Positions 1 to 9,467 of a stretch of DNA of 64,000 nt are shown piece by piece. The notes under the pieces are model-generated. The model ran no database searches. It saw only the letters and a list, made by a program, of their open reading frames with translations, and was not told where the DNA came from. Made by a program: the position numbers and the translations under genes. The DNA is from an uncultured Bacteroidales bacterium (GTDB taxonomy: Bacteria; Bacteroidota; Bacteroidia; Bacteroidales; Bacteroidaceae). The stretch spans positions 1-64,000 of the forward strand of contig CACYZY010000002.1 of the NCBI GenBank assembly GCA_902779085.1, given 5' to 3'. Every line of letters starts with the position of its first letter. Positions within the stretch are counted from its first letter, which is position 1.

Positions 1-1
1 G

Positions 2-2635
2 GGTGAGGTTGTGGCTATCGGTTACGGTACGCAGACCCGCCGTGAGATCACCGGTTCTGTTGCCAACGTAGACGAGGCATCATTCAACAAGGGTATCTCC
101 CGCGACGCATCCGACCTGTTGCGTGGTAAGGTAGCCGGCTTGTCCATCACATCAGGTTCTGCCGATATCACCCAGGGCTCAATGATCCGCCTGCGTGGTA
201 CCTCTACCCTGATGAACGACCAGGGCCCTATGATCGTTATCGACGGCGTTCCTGGCGGTGACATGTCAAGCGTGGCTCCTTCTGATATCGAGTCAATCTC
301 AGTATTGAAGGACGCATCTTCACAGGCCATCTACGGTTCCCGTGCTGCAGGCGGTGTCATCCTGATCACCACCAAGAAGGGTACCGGTGCCCGCACCACT
401 GTCAACTATGACGGCTATGTAGGCATTGACGTGGCTGCCAACAAGCCTGACATGCTGAACGCAAAGGAATGGGTTGACGTGAACAGGCAGCTGGGCCATG
501 AAGCCGAGATCGCCGACATCGTGAACAACTACCATTCTGACACCGACTGGTTCGGCGAGGTACTGCGCACTGGTTTCACCCAGAGCCACTCTGTTTCCCT
601 GACCGGCGGTTCTTCTACCAGCAACTACCGTGCATCCTACACCTATCTGGACCGTCAGGGTGTGGCCCGCAACAACGAACTGCGCCGTCACAGCTTCCGC
701 TTCCAGGTACAGCAGCGCGCGCTGAACAACAAGCTGCGTCTGACTTTGGATGCTGCCGGTACGCTGACCGACTCCTACCGTCCTCAGGGCGGTGACTTCA
801 TCCGCGCTTACAACATGATTCCTCTGTACCCTGTTTACAATGCAGACGGTACATGGTTCGAGGGTGCAACCGGTGCCCTGTTCAACGAGTATGACATGGG
901 TAACCCTGTTCACGCTATGGCCGAGAACTACAACAAGACCAAGTCTTCAGTGTTCTACGGACGCGGCGAGATCCAGTACGACATCATCGACGGCCTGAAC
1001 ATCAAGGCTGACCTCTACAAGAGCCGTGCTGCAAGTGACCAGAGTTCATGGAATGCAGCTACCAACTATGCTGGTGCAGGTTCTAACAGCAACGCCAGCC
1101 GCACCAACACGACCAACGACCGCATCCTGATGGAGTGGACCCTGAACTTCGACAAGACCTTCGGTGACCACAAGGTGGGCGCCCTGGCAGGTTACTCTTG
1201 GGAGAACAACGAATACGCAAGTCACTATACTTACGTTGAGAACTTCGCAGTTACCTCAATGGGTGCGGATAACATCCAGGCAGGTCTGAACCTGAAGGTA
1301 GGTAACGCAACTTCAGGCCGCAACGCATACAAGCTGATCTCATTCTTCGGACGTGCGACCTATTCGTTCAAGGAACGCTACATGCTGACGGCTACCATCC
1401 GCCGAGACGGTTCCTCAAAGTTCGGTAAGAACCACAAGTGGGGTACCTTCCCATCCGTATCAGCAGCGTGGGGCATCTCACAGGAGCCTTTCATGCAGAA
1501 CGTGAGCTGGGTGGATGATTTGAAGCTGCGTGCAGGTTACGGTGTGACCGGTAACCAGGACGGTCTGTCTCCTTACAAGTCACTCGAGCTGTATCAGGCA
1601 AATGGTACCTATATTACCAACGGTTCTACCGCTACAGCCTTCCGCGTTTCACAGAACGCCAACCCTGACCTGAAGTGGGAGTCAACCCACATGTTCAACA
1701 TCGGTCTTGACTTCTCACTCTTCCACGGACGCTTCGGCGGTACCGTAGAGTACTATGCAAAGAAGACCAAGGACATGCTGTACAACTACTCCGTTCCTAC
1801 TCCTACCTACGTTTACAACTCAATCGCAGCCAACGTGGGCGATATGACCAACAAGGGTATCGAGGTGACCCTGAACTGGAACGTGATCAAGTCACGCGAC
1901 TTCGACTGGACAACCACACTGACCCTGTCTCACAACGAGAACAAGGTTACCCGCCTGTCAAATGACTTCTACTCAACTTCAGCAGTCTACACGGGTAACC
2001 CGTGGATCCGCGGCCAGTCAGGCCAGACCTCTCACATCGTTGAGGAAGGCCGCTCACTGGGTAACTTCTACAACCTGAAGTGCACGGGTCTGGACGCAGA
2101 CGGCCACTTCATCTATGAGGACGTTGACCATGACGGTGTCATCTCAGATAACGACCGTACCTATATCGGCAACGCACTGCCTAAGGCAGAGTTCGGCTGG
2201 ACCAACAACTTCAGCTGGAAGAACTGGGACTTCAGCTTCTTCATCCGCGGTACCATCGGCAACAAGGTGCTGAACAACCCTCTGGCTGCTTACGGTACTC
2301 CTAACTACATCACAGGTACCAACGCCATGAAGAACGACAACCTGACCAAGATCGCAGAGTCTGCAAAGGTCAGCTCATTCTGGATTGAGAACGGCTCATT
2401 CGCACGCCTGGACAACATGACACTGGGTTATACCTTCGACACCAAGAAGCTCGACTGGCTGAGCAAGGCACGCCTGTACGTGACCGCACAGAACCTGTTC
2501 GTGATCACCGGCTACAAGGGTCTGGATCCTGAAGTGAACTACTCTTCAACCTCAGGTCTGTCTCCTGGTATCGAGGCACGCGAGTACTTCCCGAAGTCTC
2601 GCTCATTCATCTTCGGTGTTAACTTAACATTCTAA
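2..2635 (+). CDS. SusC/RagA-family TonB-dependent outer-membrane transporter, 5' truncated by window edge
   Basis: Imports glycan oligosaccharides across the outer membrane with a SusD partner and TonB energy. The open frame runs from the first bases (Gly-Glu-Val-Val-Ala-Ile-Gly-Tyr-Gly), so the GTG at 11 is not a start; signal peptide, CarboxypepD_reg domain and TonB box lie outside the window. Visible are the SusC signature VAIGYGTQ, the plug domain (LRG, PMIVIDGVPGG, IESISVLKDASSQAIYGSRAAGGVILITTKKG) over roughly the first 120 residues, then the long beta-barrel ending in aromatic FGVNLTF, the usual C-terminal strand. Codons are strongly C-ending (AAC, TTC, CTG), typical of a highly expressed gene. 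The SusD gene follows after 23 bases. Substrate cannot be read from the sequence. Confidence 0.95.
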   Translation, partial: GEVVAIGYGTQTRREITGSVANVDEASFNKGISRDASDLLRGKVAGLSITSGSADITQGSMIRLRGTSTLMNDQGPMIVIDGVPGGDMSSVAPSDIESISVLKDASSQAIYGSRAAGGVILITTKKGTGARTTVNYDGYVGIDVAANKPDMLNAKEWVDVNRQLGHEAEIADIVNNYHSDTDWFGEVLRTGFTQSHSVSLTGGSSTSNYRASYTYLDRQGVARNNELRRHSFRFQVQQRALNNKLRLTLDAAGTLTDSYRPQGGDFIRAYNMIPLYPVYNADGTWFEGATGALFNEYDMGNPVHAMAENYNKTKSSVFYGRGEIQYDIIDGLNIKADLYKSRAASDQSSWNAATNYAGAGSNSNASRTNTTNDRILMEWTLNFDKTFGDHKVGALAGYSWENNEYASHYTYVENFAVTSMGADNIQAGLNLKVGNATSGRNAYKLISFFGRATYSFKERYMLTATIRRDGSSKFGKNHKWGTFPSVSAAWGISQEPFMQNVSWVDDLKLRAGYGVTGNQDGLSPYKSLELYQANGTYITNGSTATAFRVSQNANPDLKWESTHMFNIGLDFSLFHGRFGGTVEYYAKKTKDMLYNYSVPTPTYVYNSIAANVGDMTNKGIEVTLNWNVIKSRDFDWTTTLTLSHNENKVTRLSNDFYSTSAVYTGNPWIRGQSGQTSHIVEEGRSLGNFYNLKCTGLDADGHFIYEDVDHDGVISDNDRTYIGNALPKAEFGWTNNFSWKNWDFSFFIRGTIGNKVLNNPLAAYGTPNYITGTNAMKNDNLTKIAESAKVSSFWIENGSFARLDNMTLGYTFDTKKLDWLSKARLYVTAQNLFVITGYKGLDPEVNYSSTSGLSPGIEAREYFPKSRSFIFGVNLTF

Positions 2636-2658
2636 CCTTTAAAAACAGGACATACATT

Positions 2659-4317
2659 ATGAAAAAGAATAAGATATTCAGTCTGCTGGCTGCCGCATCT
2701 CTCCTGATTTCAGTGCCCTCCTGCACGAATCTGGACGAGCGTATCTACGACCAGCTGCCGGCAGAGACTTTCGGTAGCACCGCTACCGAGATCAATGCAC
2801 TGGTGGGTACCTGCTACAACACGCTGAAACGCACGTTCCCGTCTGATGCTCTGACCATGAGCGAGGCTGCAGGCTCAGTAATGATTTATCCTACCCGTAA
2901 GGGTGGTGACTGGTGGGACGGTGGCCAGTACATGCAGATGTTCATGCACACCTACACCAGTATGACCTCTTGTAACCGTGGCGCATGGAACGCTGCCATG
3001 GAGTCAATCGGTACCTGCAACGCCAACCTGAACACCGTGCTGGGTTCTGAGATGGCCAACAAGGACCAGATGGCTGCCGAGATCCGTGGTATCCGCGCTT
3101 ATTGGTACTATTTCTTGGTAAGCGGTTGGGGAAATATCCCTATGGTGACCGACTATAACGACAAGGAACTGCCGGGCAACACTCCTCGCGCTGAGGCTTA
3201 CAGCTGGCTGGTTCAGGAAGTGAACTCACTGATTCCTGCTCTGCCTGAAGCAGAGGGTAACTACGGCAAGTTCACCAAGGCTTCTGCACACGCATTGCTG
3301 GCCAAGCTGTACTTGAACTCTTATGCTTGGGGCATGGGTGACCAGTACGCCAAGGCTGCTGACGAGGCACAGCAGGTAATCAACACTCCAGGTCTGGAAC
3401 TGCTGAGCAACTGGAGCGACAACTTCTCTTGGAATAACTCCGGCAACAAGGAGTCTATCCTTTGCGCACAGTATTCTTCAAACGACACCAGCAACACCAA
3501 CTCACTGCACTTCCGTACACTGGGTTACGTTGAGAACCAGGCTATCGGTGCCAGCTTCGGTGCATGGAATGGTTTCTGCGCTCAGCCTGACTACGTGAAG
3601 CTGTTCATGGCTGACCCTTCAAAGGCAACCGACCCTTCATATACTTATTATGACGATCCTGCCAACGATCCTCGTATCGCCTCATTCCGTCTGGGACAGC
3701 AGTATAGCAAGGCTACAGGCGAGGTCCTGATGACAGGCCACTCTCTGCCAATGAACCACTATGCAGAGGTGTTCCCTCTCTACGGTGCACAGCGTGACGG
3801 TACCATCTGGGCTGACGTACAGCAGCAGGATGGTGGCCGTGTAGGCAAGTGGGAATATGATGCATCCCTGACCAGCGCCATGAACAACGACTTCGCTATC
3901 TTCCGTCTGGCAGACTTCTACCTGGTACGTGCAGAGGCACTGCTCCGTTCAGGTGGTTCAGTAGAAGAGGCTACAAAACTGGTGAACGCTATACGTTCTC
4001 GTGCTGGGGTGAAAACCCTCTCTAATGTTACTTTGGCTGATGTACAGCTGGAGCGCCGCTTAGAGCTGGCTTGGGAAGGCGTTTCACGTGAGGATGACAT
4101 CCGCTTCGAATGCTATGACAAGGATATGTGGAGTATGTTACGCGCTACTGTAAGCCAGGATGTTGACGCTGCAGGTATGCCTAAGACCTACTCTATCAAC
4201 CCATCAGCATGGAACCGTCCATCTGACAAGTACTTGGAGTTGTTCCCAATTCCATTGACAGCATGGCAGACCAATCCTAAGTTAGTGCAGAATCCTGGTT
4301 ATCCAGCATTCCAATAA
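2659..4317 (+). CDS. SusD/RagB-family surface glycan-binding lipoprotein
   Basis: Surface-exposed lid and glycan-binding partner of the SusC transporter just upstream (23-base gap, same strand, same codon bias), so the two form one operon. 552 residues, normal for the family. Residues 1-22 are a lipoprotein signal ending in Val-Pro-Ser-Cys, with Cys22 as the lipidated residue. The N-terminal helical TPR region (YYFLVSGWGNIPMV, ASAHALLAKLYLNSYAW) and the conserved C-terminal segment (RLADFYLVRAEALLR, NAIRSRAG, RRLELAWEG, then the terminal LFPIP and NPKLVQNPGY) are classic RagB/SusD hallmarks. The last 120 codons use more T/A-ending codons than the start of the gene. Confidence 0.95.
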   Translation: MKKNKIFSLLAAASLLISVPSCTNLDERIYDQLPAETFGSTATEINALVGTCYNTLKRTFPSDALTMSEAAGSVMIYPTRKGGDWWDGGQYMQMFMHTYTSMTSCNRGAWNAAMESIGTCNANLNTVLGSEMANKDQMAAEIRGIRAYWYYFLVSGWGNIPMVTDYNDKELPGNTPRAEAYSWLVQEVNSLIPALPEAEGNYGKFTKASAHALLAKLYLNSYAWGMGDQYAKAADEAQQVINTPGLELLSNWSDNFSWNNSGNKESILCAQYSSNDTSNTNSLHFRTLGYVENQAIGASFGAWNGFCAQPDYVKLFMADPSKATDPSYTYYDDPANDPRIASFRLGQQYSKATGEVLMTGHSLPMNHYAEVFPLYGAQRDGTIWADVQQQDGGRVGKWEYDASLTSAMNNDFAIFRLADFYLVRAEALLRSGGSVEEATKLVNAIRSRAGVKTLSNVTLADVQLERRLELAWEGVSREDDIRFECYDKDMWSMLRATVSQDVDAAGMPKTYSINPSAWNRPSDKYLELFPIPLTAWQTNPKLVQNPGYPAFQ

Positions 4318-4346
4318 TTCCAAGATTTAATGGAATTCATAATGAC

Positions 4347-4372
4347 GGGAGGGAGGCAATAGCCTCCCTCTC
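4347..4372 (+). terminator. Terminator-like hairpin after susD-like gene
   Basis: GGGAGGC at 4351-4357 pairs with GCCTCCC at 4362-4368 around a 4-base AATA loop, extended outward by four more pairs including one G-T, then a T-rich stretch. It lies 30 bases after the SusD stop and is the likely end of the SusCD transcript. Confidence 0.75.
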
Positions 4373-4386
4373 TTATTTGCTTACAT

Positions 4387-4565
4387 TCCGAACAACGAAC
4401 AGTTGAACAATTAAAAACGGACATATTTCCCCCCGCACTTACATTCCCTGAAACAATCACTATTATTATATTTATATATATATGTATAAACTGTATTCTC
4501 GCTGTTAAGATGATTCATCAAAGTATGGGGCGCAAAATTAATTGTTCAACTGTTCGTTGTTCGGA
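4387..4565. repeat. Intergenic element bounded by a perfect 28-bp inverted repeat
   Basis: Bases 4387-4414 and 4538-4565 are exact reverse complements (arm core GAACAACGAACAGTTGAAC). They flank 123 bases of very A/T-rich DNA with a TATATATA tract and no credible gene. Together with two terminators it fills the 423-base gap between the SusD gene and the Na/Pi cotransporter. The layout fits a MITE-like or intergenic repeat, but no flanking target duplication is clear, and a long-loop RNA structure is the alternative. Confidence 0.6.
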
Positions 4566-4670
4566 TTGCAAGCTTTGATTCTTGAGCTTGGCGAAAGTAA
4601 GTAGGCCTTCTCATAAATACACCAATATTATAATCACCAACGAGGAATTATTTACCCTCTCACGAGGAAT

Positions 4671-4709
4671 AAAAAAAGCAGGCATCTGAAAGAAATAATC
4701 CAGATGCCT
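4671..4709 (-). terminator. Intrinsic terminator of the Na/Pi cotransporter gene
   Basis: On the minus strand AGGCATCTG and CAGATGCCT form a 9-bp stem with a 12-base loop, followed by GC and seven T residues (complement of 4671-4677). It sits about 30 bases beyond the stop of the minus-strand gene. Confidence 0.85.
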
Positions 4710-4740
4710 ACAAATATATGCTTAACTCAAAAACAAAGAA

Positions 4741-6462
4741 TCAGTCTTTCCTTTCCTTGGTGTTGGTACGAGCCTCAACAACATTCACCACATAGTCACC
4801 CAACTTCTCACACTCATTGATAAGGTCCATATAAATAGTACCTACACCATAAGTATATTCATTGTTCTCAATGTCGAGAATGTTCTGCGATTTCAGCAAA
4901 TCGCGATAGTTGTTAATTTCTTTCTCTGTGTTGAACGTGAGATTCACATCGTAATCGCTCTTACGTCCAGACATCAGCACATTCAAATTTGTCAATGCAT
5001 GGTCAGTTATATCCATCATATGATGAATATGTTCATAGTGTTTCTCATTGAAGTGTTCCTGCTTGCTGCTGAACTTACGGTTGATGGTACGCGCCATATT
5101 GTAACAAGCATCACCAATACTCTCCAATTCAGAAATCTCACGCAACATAGCACGAATCTTTGCCTTGGTATCATCTGAGAGGTGAGCATCACTCACTGCT
5201 TCAAGGTACTTGGCAATCTCTATCTCCATATTATCTGAGATGCTTTCATATTTCTCAATACGAGTATAAAGTTTTGTGAACTTCTGTTCGTCTTTTTCAG
5301 TAAGTAAATCCCTGACCATGCCAAACATACGTTGCATACGATCGGAGAATGAAGATATTTCTTTCTGAGCCTCTAACACGGACAATTCCGGCGTCTTCAT
5401 GAAACCTGCCGTAATGAAATGCAGACGGAAATCTTCTTCTTCATCCACCTTCTTAGGCTTGATAATCCAGCAAACCAACCGTTCTATCTGAGGGATGAAC
5501 CATATCAAGATAAACGTATTGACCACATTGAAGCAAGTATGGAAAGCTGCCAATACAAACGACAGTTTGGCGGCATTGGCAAGAAAAGCTTCATGACTCA
5601 CTGAATCAGCACTCATCTCTGTATCATAGCCCACAAAACCACAGACCATATCTACAAAAGGACGGAAGATAAACAAGATCCAAACTACACCAAACACATT
5701 AAAGAACATATGTGCCAGCGCTGCTCTTCGAGCTTGTGTGTTCGCTGAGAGAGCTGCCAAATTAGAGGTAACAGTAGTTCCTATATTCTCACCCATTACC
5801 AATGCAATACCCTGATAAATAGGCAACACTCCACTTGAACAAAGGATCATGGTGATAGCCATTACTGCAGCAGAAGACTGTACGCAGAAAGTAAGCACAC
5901 CACCTAGAAACAAGAACAGTATTGTAGTGCCAAATGAATTAGGGTCGAACGAAGCAAAGAAATCGAGCACAGCCTGCTGCTCTCCTAGGTGCATGTCAAT
6001 ACCTGTCTGTCGCAAAGTACCAAGACCCAAGAACATAAAAGCTATACCGAAGAGAAAATCGCCAATAAAACGACGTTTCTTCATGTATATCAGAATAATT
6101 CCCAAGAAGAAAGCAGGATATACGAAATCTGTAATATTGAATGAAAAGCCCGCCGACATGATCCATGCAGTGAGCGTAGTACCAATATTGGCACCCATAA
6201 TAACGGAAATGGCCTGTGCCAATGTCAGCAAACCAGCATTAACGAATGAAACTGTCATCACTGTAGTAGCAGTAGATGACTGCACCGATGCCGTTACCAA
6301 CATACCTGTCAACAAACCTGTGAAACGATTGGTGGTCATGGCGCCAAGGACATGGCGCAACTGAGGACCAGCCATCTTCTGCAGCGCCTCACTCATTGAC
6401 TTCATACCGAACATCAAGAGGGCCAGCGAGCCGAGAAGCTTGAAAAGAATCCAAATAGACAT
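4741..6462 (-). CDS. Na/Pi cotransporter family protein with PhoU-like C-terminal domain
   Basis: Predicted inner-membrane sodium-dependent phosphate transporter (Na_Pi_cotrans, PF02690, NptA/YjbB type). 573 residues. The first about 330 residues are hydrophobic with the two inverted QSS repeats typical of the family: SVQSSTATT near residue 60 and CVQSSAAVM near 195, plus GANIGTT and GENIGTT. After about residue 350 there is a charged helical PhoU-like domain (ISSFSDRMQRMFG, ISELESIGDACYNMARTINR). It is transcribed alone, with its own promoter (6493-6523) and terminator (4671-4709). No Pho-box-like operator was recognised. Confidence 0.9.
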   Translation of the reverse strand: MSIWILFKLLGSLALLMFGMKSMSEALQKMAGPQLRHVLGAMTTNRFTGLLTGMLVTASVQSSTATTVMTVSFVNAGLLTLAQAISVIMGANIGTTLTAWIMSAGFSFNITDFVYPAFFLGIILIYMKKRRFIGDFLFGIAFMFLGLGTLRQTGIDMHLGEQQAVLDFFASFDPNSFGTTILFLFLGGVLTFCVQSSAAVMAITMILCSSGVLPIYQGIALVMGENIGTTVTSNLAALSANTQARRAALAHMFFNVFGVVWILFIFRPFVDMVCGFVGYDTEMSADSVSHEAFLANAAKLSFVLAAFHTCFNVVNTFILIWFIPQIERLVCWIIKPKKVDEEEDFRLHFITAGFMKTPELSVLEAQKEISSFSDRMQRMFGMVRDLLTEKDEQKFTKLYTRIEKYESISDNMEIEIAKYLEAVSDAHLSDDTKAKIRAMLREISELESIGDACYNMARTINRKFSSKQEHFNEKHYEHIHHMMDITDHALTNLNVLMSGRKSDYDVNLTFNTEKEINNYRDLLKSQNILDIENNEYTYGVGTIYMDLINECEKLGDYVVNVVEARTNTKERKD

Positions 6463-6492
6463 AAAATGGAATAATAATATAAATATTGGTTA

Positions 6493-6523
6493 CAAAGATA
6501 GGTGATTGGCACTACATATGCAA
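6493..6523 (-). promoter_or_regulatory. Bacteroidetes promoter for the Na/Pi cotransporter
   Basis: Minus-strand TATCTTTG at 6493-6500 (the -7 TAnnTTTG) with TTG at 6521-6523, a spacer of 20. It lies 31 bases upstream of the ATG. Confidence 0.65.
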
Positions 6524-6532
6524 GCATCCTAT

Positions 6533-6575
6533 AAAAACAAATTGCCCCCTCACCATTAAAAAGTAAGAGGGCAAA
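6533..6575 (-). terminator. Terminator of the GH operon
   Basis: Minus strand: TTGCCCTCT pairs (one mismatch) with the GGGGGCAA segment around an A/T loop at 6542-6574, followed by TTTGTTTTT. It begins just after the GH31 stop codon and before the next gene's promoter. Confidence 0.65.
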
Positions 6576-6580
6576 AGAAA

Positions 6581-9454
6581 TCATTTAAGTGCTACTTCCA
6601 CAGCATTGCCATCATATTCAACGGATTTTGATGCTACATCCAAGTTAAATGGTAAAGGATTATCTTTACTCACTTTTATCACCTTAAACGTGCGTTTTTG
6701 CAACATTCCAGGGAAGTTACCTTCACACTGACCAATGGTCAACTTGCCATCAGCTTCATTGTAGTGCATCTGTATGGTGGCATACCTACCCTGCTCATAG
6801 CCGTAGTTATCGCCCTCATCCTCATACAACGTAAAATCTGCATCAGCACCAGCATACACATAGAGGGTCACCACATCGGGCTGCTTCTCCATCGCATATT
6901 GCACTTCAGGACCAAAAGGTACAATGCTACCAGCTTTCACATAAAGCGGAATACGCTCATACGGAGCTTCCACATTGAGTTGCTGACCACCTTGCACAAA
7001 TTTACCTGTATAGAAATCATACCAGCCCTTACCCTCCGGGAAATACATGTCCTTTGAGCGAGCACCATATTTATATACAGGAGCCACCATAAATGACGGA
7101 CCAAACATATACTGATCGCCAATGTCATACACCCGTTGGTCAGCGGTGAAGTCCATCGCCAAAGGACGCATGATGGTATAGTCCTTGAAATATGTCATGC
7201 CCGCCAATGAATAGATATATGGCATAAGACGATAACGCAGTTTGGTATAATCAACAATGCTCTTGTATGCAGGATGATTATCTGGTGCAATATTCCATAC
7301 TTCACGCAAAGGGAACTGTCCATGCGCTCGGAATAATGGGCAGAAAGCGCCAAACTGATACCAACGTGTATTGAGTTCACGCCACTCTTTAAGATCCGCG
7401 TTCTCTGTACCGGTACGATCAAACAGTTGCTGCGCAGCCACATAACGATTCTCCACACAAAAACCACCAATATCCATCGTCCAATAAGGAATACCAGAAG
7501 CAGCAAAATTCAAACCAGCCGATATTTGAGCCTTCATATCTTCCCAACGAGTAGCGATATCACCGCTCCAAGTAGCCGTTGAGTAACGCTGCAAACCCGC
7601 AAAGCCAGAACGAGTTAACAGGAACACTCGTTTGTCGTTATCCACACTGCGTTGCCCGTCATAAATAGCCTCTGCATTCATCAAGGCATAAGCATTGAAA
7701 TACTCATCAGACGAGCCTAAAGCGGTTGGACCACACAACAACTTACGATACTCCATATCCGTGCAGTCACGTATATTAGGTTCTGAGGCATCCATCCACC
7801 AAGCATCGAAGCCTAACGGAAAGAGGTGTTCTTTCATCTGGTTCCAGAACAGCTGACGAGCAGGAGCAGAATAGGCATCATAGAAAGAGCCCACATAGCC
7901 TGGCCCTACCCAGTCGCGGATACCATCCTTTACAGCCTGCTGATACATCCAACCATGGGCATCGAACTCCTTATAGTGTTCGGTGTTGGTATAGAATTTG
8001 GGCCATACTGAAATCATAATATGCCCACCCATTTTGTGCACATCATCCACCATTTGTTGAGGGTTGGGAAAGCGTGCAGGGTCGAATTCGTGGCTACCCC
8101 ACTGGTCTTCACGCCAATAAAACCAGTCTTGCACAATATTATCGATAGGAATCTGGCGGTTACGGAACTCACGCAGGGTACTTACCAACTCCTCCTGATT
8201 ATTGTATTTCTCACGGCTCTGCCAGTAACCCATTGCCCACTTAGGCATGATAGGCGATTTTCCTGTCAAGGTGCGATAGCCACTAATAACTTCATCCATT
8301 GAGTCACCATCGACAAAGTAATAATCTACAGCATCTGCTACCTCACTGCTCCATGAGATGATGCCATTTGCATCAATTGGTTGTGCCACACGCAAACCAC
8401 AATATGACACGCTGCCATCAGGCTCCCACTCTATGCGGATGGGCACTCGACGCTCAGCTGCCATTTCTACATCGAACTTATAGCTATTAGGATTCCAAGC
8501 TGTACGCCAACGTTCAGGCACCACCAATTCGTTGTCAATATACACTTTCATGTAACCGGCATAGTAGAGAATGAAGCGGAAGAGTCCAGACTCATAAGCT
8601 TCGAGTTCACCCTCATAGGTTACTTTGGAACCATTGAAATTGAAATCCTGAGGCAGATTCACCACCGTCTGCAAACCATTTTCACGATCCAAGTGCTCGA
8701 AATACAAGTCAGATTCATTGCGCACTAATGACTTTCCTTTCGCTGGCTGATAGGTGCCAGTCAGCGAACCTTGCTCTCCCTCTTTGTTATACAATTGAAA
8801 CAACTCACTCAATTGCTGATAGCCTGTATCGCCAAAACTCGACAGCGAATAGTTGTCCCATAAGATGCCATATCCTTTGGTTGATACAATGAAAGGCACC
8901 GACACTTTGGTGTTGTATTGAAACAATTCCTCACTCTTGTTCTTGTAGTTGAACTCATCAGCCTGGTGCTGACCAAGTCCATACAAGCCCTCTCCATCTT
9001 TCCCGAAGAAGCCTTGATATATGCTATATTTACACTCGCCACCACGTTCAATAGGTGCAAAAGTTCGTCCACTATCCAACTCTTGCAGGATTACCTCACC
9101 CGTCACAGCATCTTGAAACCTCACATTACCCGTTTTCCTATCAACACCTGCTATCACAGCATTGGTCATTACAAACACAGAGTCGTCTGTGCTCTCTACT
9201 TTAAAAGAAACCTTTGGCAAATTGGGAACAATAATTAAACTGCTATCTTTAGGGAAATCCAGTCCTTGTATAGCCTTTACATGAATCAGCTTCTCGCCCA
9301 TCACTTCCAGCATCACCCTACTAGTCCGGTCCACACGGTCGTAATTGCCAGTCATGTCAATATCCACGATCACCCCTCTGTCAATGCGGTGATAACCCTT
9401 GTCGCAACTTACCAAACATAAGATGACAAGGACTACAAATAATACCCTTTTCAT
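6581..9454 (-). CDS. GH31 alpha-glycosidase (alpha-xylosidase/alpha-glucosidase type) with PA14 domain, lipoprotein
   Basis: Retaining exo-alpha-glycosidase removing terminal alpha-xylose or alpha-glucose. 957 residues with a lipoprotein signal (Cys17 in VSC). A PA14-like insert occupies about residues 240-358 (DFNFNG, GLFRFILYYAGYMKVYIDNE), the arrangement seen in Bacteroides GH31 alpha-xylosidases. The catalytic domain has nucleophile Asp555 in WWMDASEPN and acid/base Asp632 in TWSGD, with TRSGFAG before it. C-terminal beta domains contain FYTGKFVQGG and LYEDEGDNYGYE. It is the last of four GH genes, 13 bases after GH127. Alpha-xylosidase is favoured from architecture only; alpha-glucosidase would also fit beside the GH13 enzyme. 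Confidence 0.92.
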   Translation of the reverse strand: MKRVLFVVLVILCLVSCDKGYHRIDRGVIVDIDMTGNYDRVDRTSRVMLEVMGEKLIHVKAIQGLDFPKDSSLIIVPNLPKVSFKVESTDDSVFVMTNAVIAGVDRKTGNVRFQDAVTGEVILQELDSGRTFAPIERGGECKYSIYQGFFGKDGEGLYGLGQHQADEFNYKNKSEELFQYNTKVSVPFIVSTKGYGILWDNYSLSSFGDTGYQQLSELFQLYNKEGEQGSLTGTYQPAKGKSLVRNESDLYFEHLDRENGLQTVVNLPQDFNFNGSKVTYEGELEAYESGLFRFILYYAGYMKVYIDNELVVPERWRTAWNPNSYKFDVEMAAERRVPIRIEWEPDGSVSYCGLRVAQPIDANGIISWSSEVADAVDYYFVDGDSMDEVISGYRTLTGKSPIMPKWAMGYWQSREKYNNQEELVSTLREFRNRQIPIDNIVQDWFYWREDQWGSHEFDPARFPNPQQMVDDVHKMGGHIMISVWPKFYTNTEHYKEFDAHGWMYQQAVKDGIRDWVGPGYVGSFYDAYSAPARQLFWNQMKEHLFPLGFDAWWMDASEPNIRDCTDMEYRKLLCGPTALGSSDEYFNAYALMNAEAIYDGQRSVDNDKRVFLLTRSGFAGLQRYSTATWSGDIATRWEDMKAQISAGLNFAASGIPYWTMDIGGFCVENRYVAAQQLFDRTGTENADLKEWRELNTRWYQFGAFCPLFRAHGQFPLREVWNIAPDNHPAYKSIVDYTKLRYRLMPYIYSLAGMTYFKDYTIMRPLAMDFTADQRVYDIGDQYMFGPSFMVAPVYKYGARSKDMYFPEGKGWYDFYTGKFVQGGQQLNVEAPYERIPLYVKAGSIVPFGPEVQYAMEKQPDVVTLYVYAGADADFTLYEDEGDNYGYEQGRYATIQMHYNEADGKLTIGQCEGNFPGMLQKRTFKVIKVSKDNPLPFNLDVASKSVEYDGNAVEVALK

Positions 9455-9467
9455 ATATTGTACGTTA

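Noticed and set aside
320-913. Minus-strand open frame of 197 codons opposite the SusC gene
   Set aside because: It is fully antisense to a well-supported SusC domain; its composition follows from the strong codon bias of the true gene, and no motif or promoter is seen.
4451-4490. TATATATA tract as a possible origin or phase-variable tract
   Set aside because: Irregular A/T-rich DNA without DnaA boxes or a uniform repeat unit; kept only as the core of the inverted-repeat element.
5849-6364. Plus-strand frame of 171 codons opposite the Na/Pi cotransporter
   Set aside because: Antisense shadow of a hydrophobic transporter gene with no recognisable protein features.
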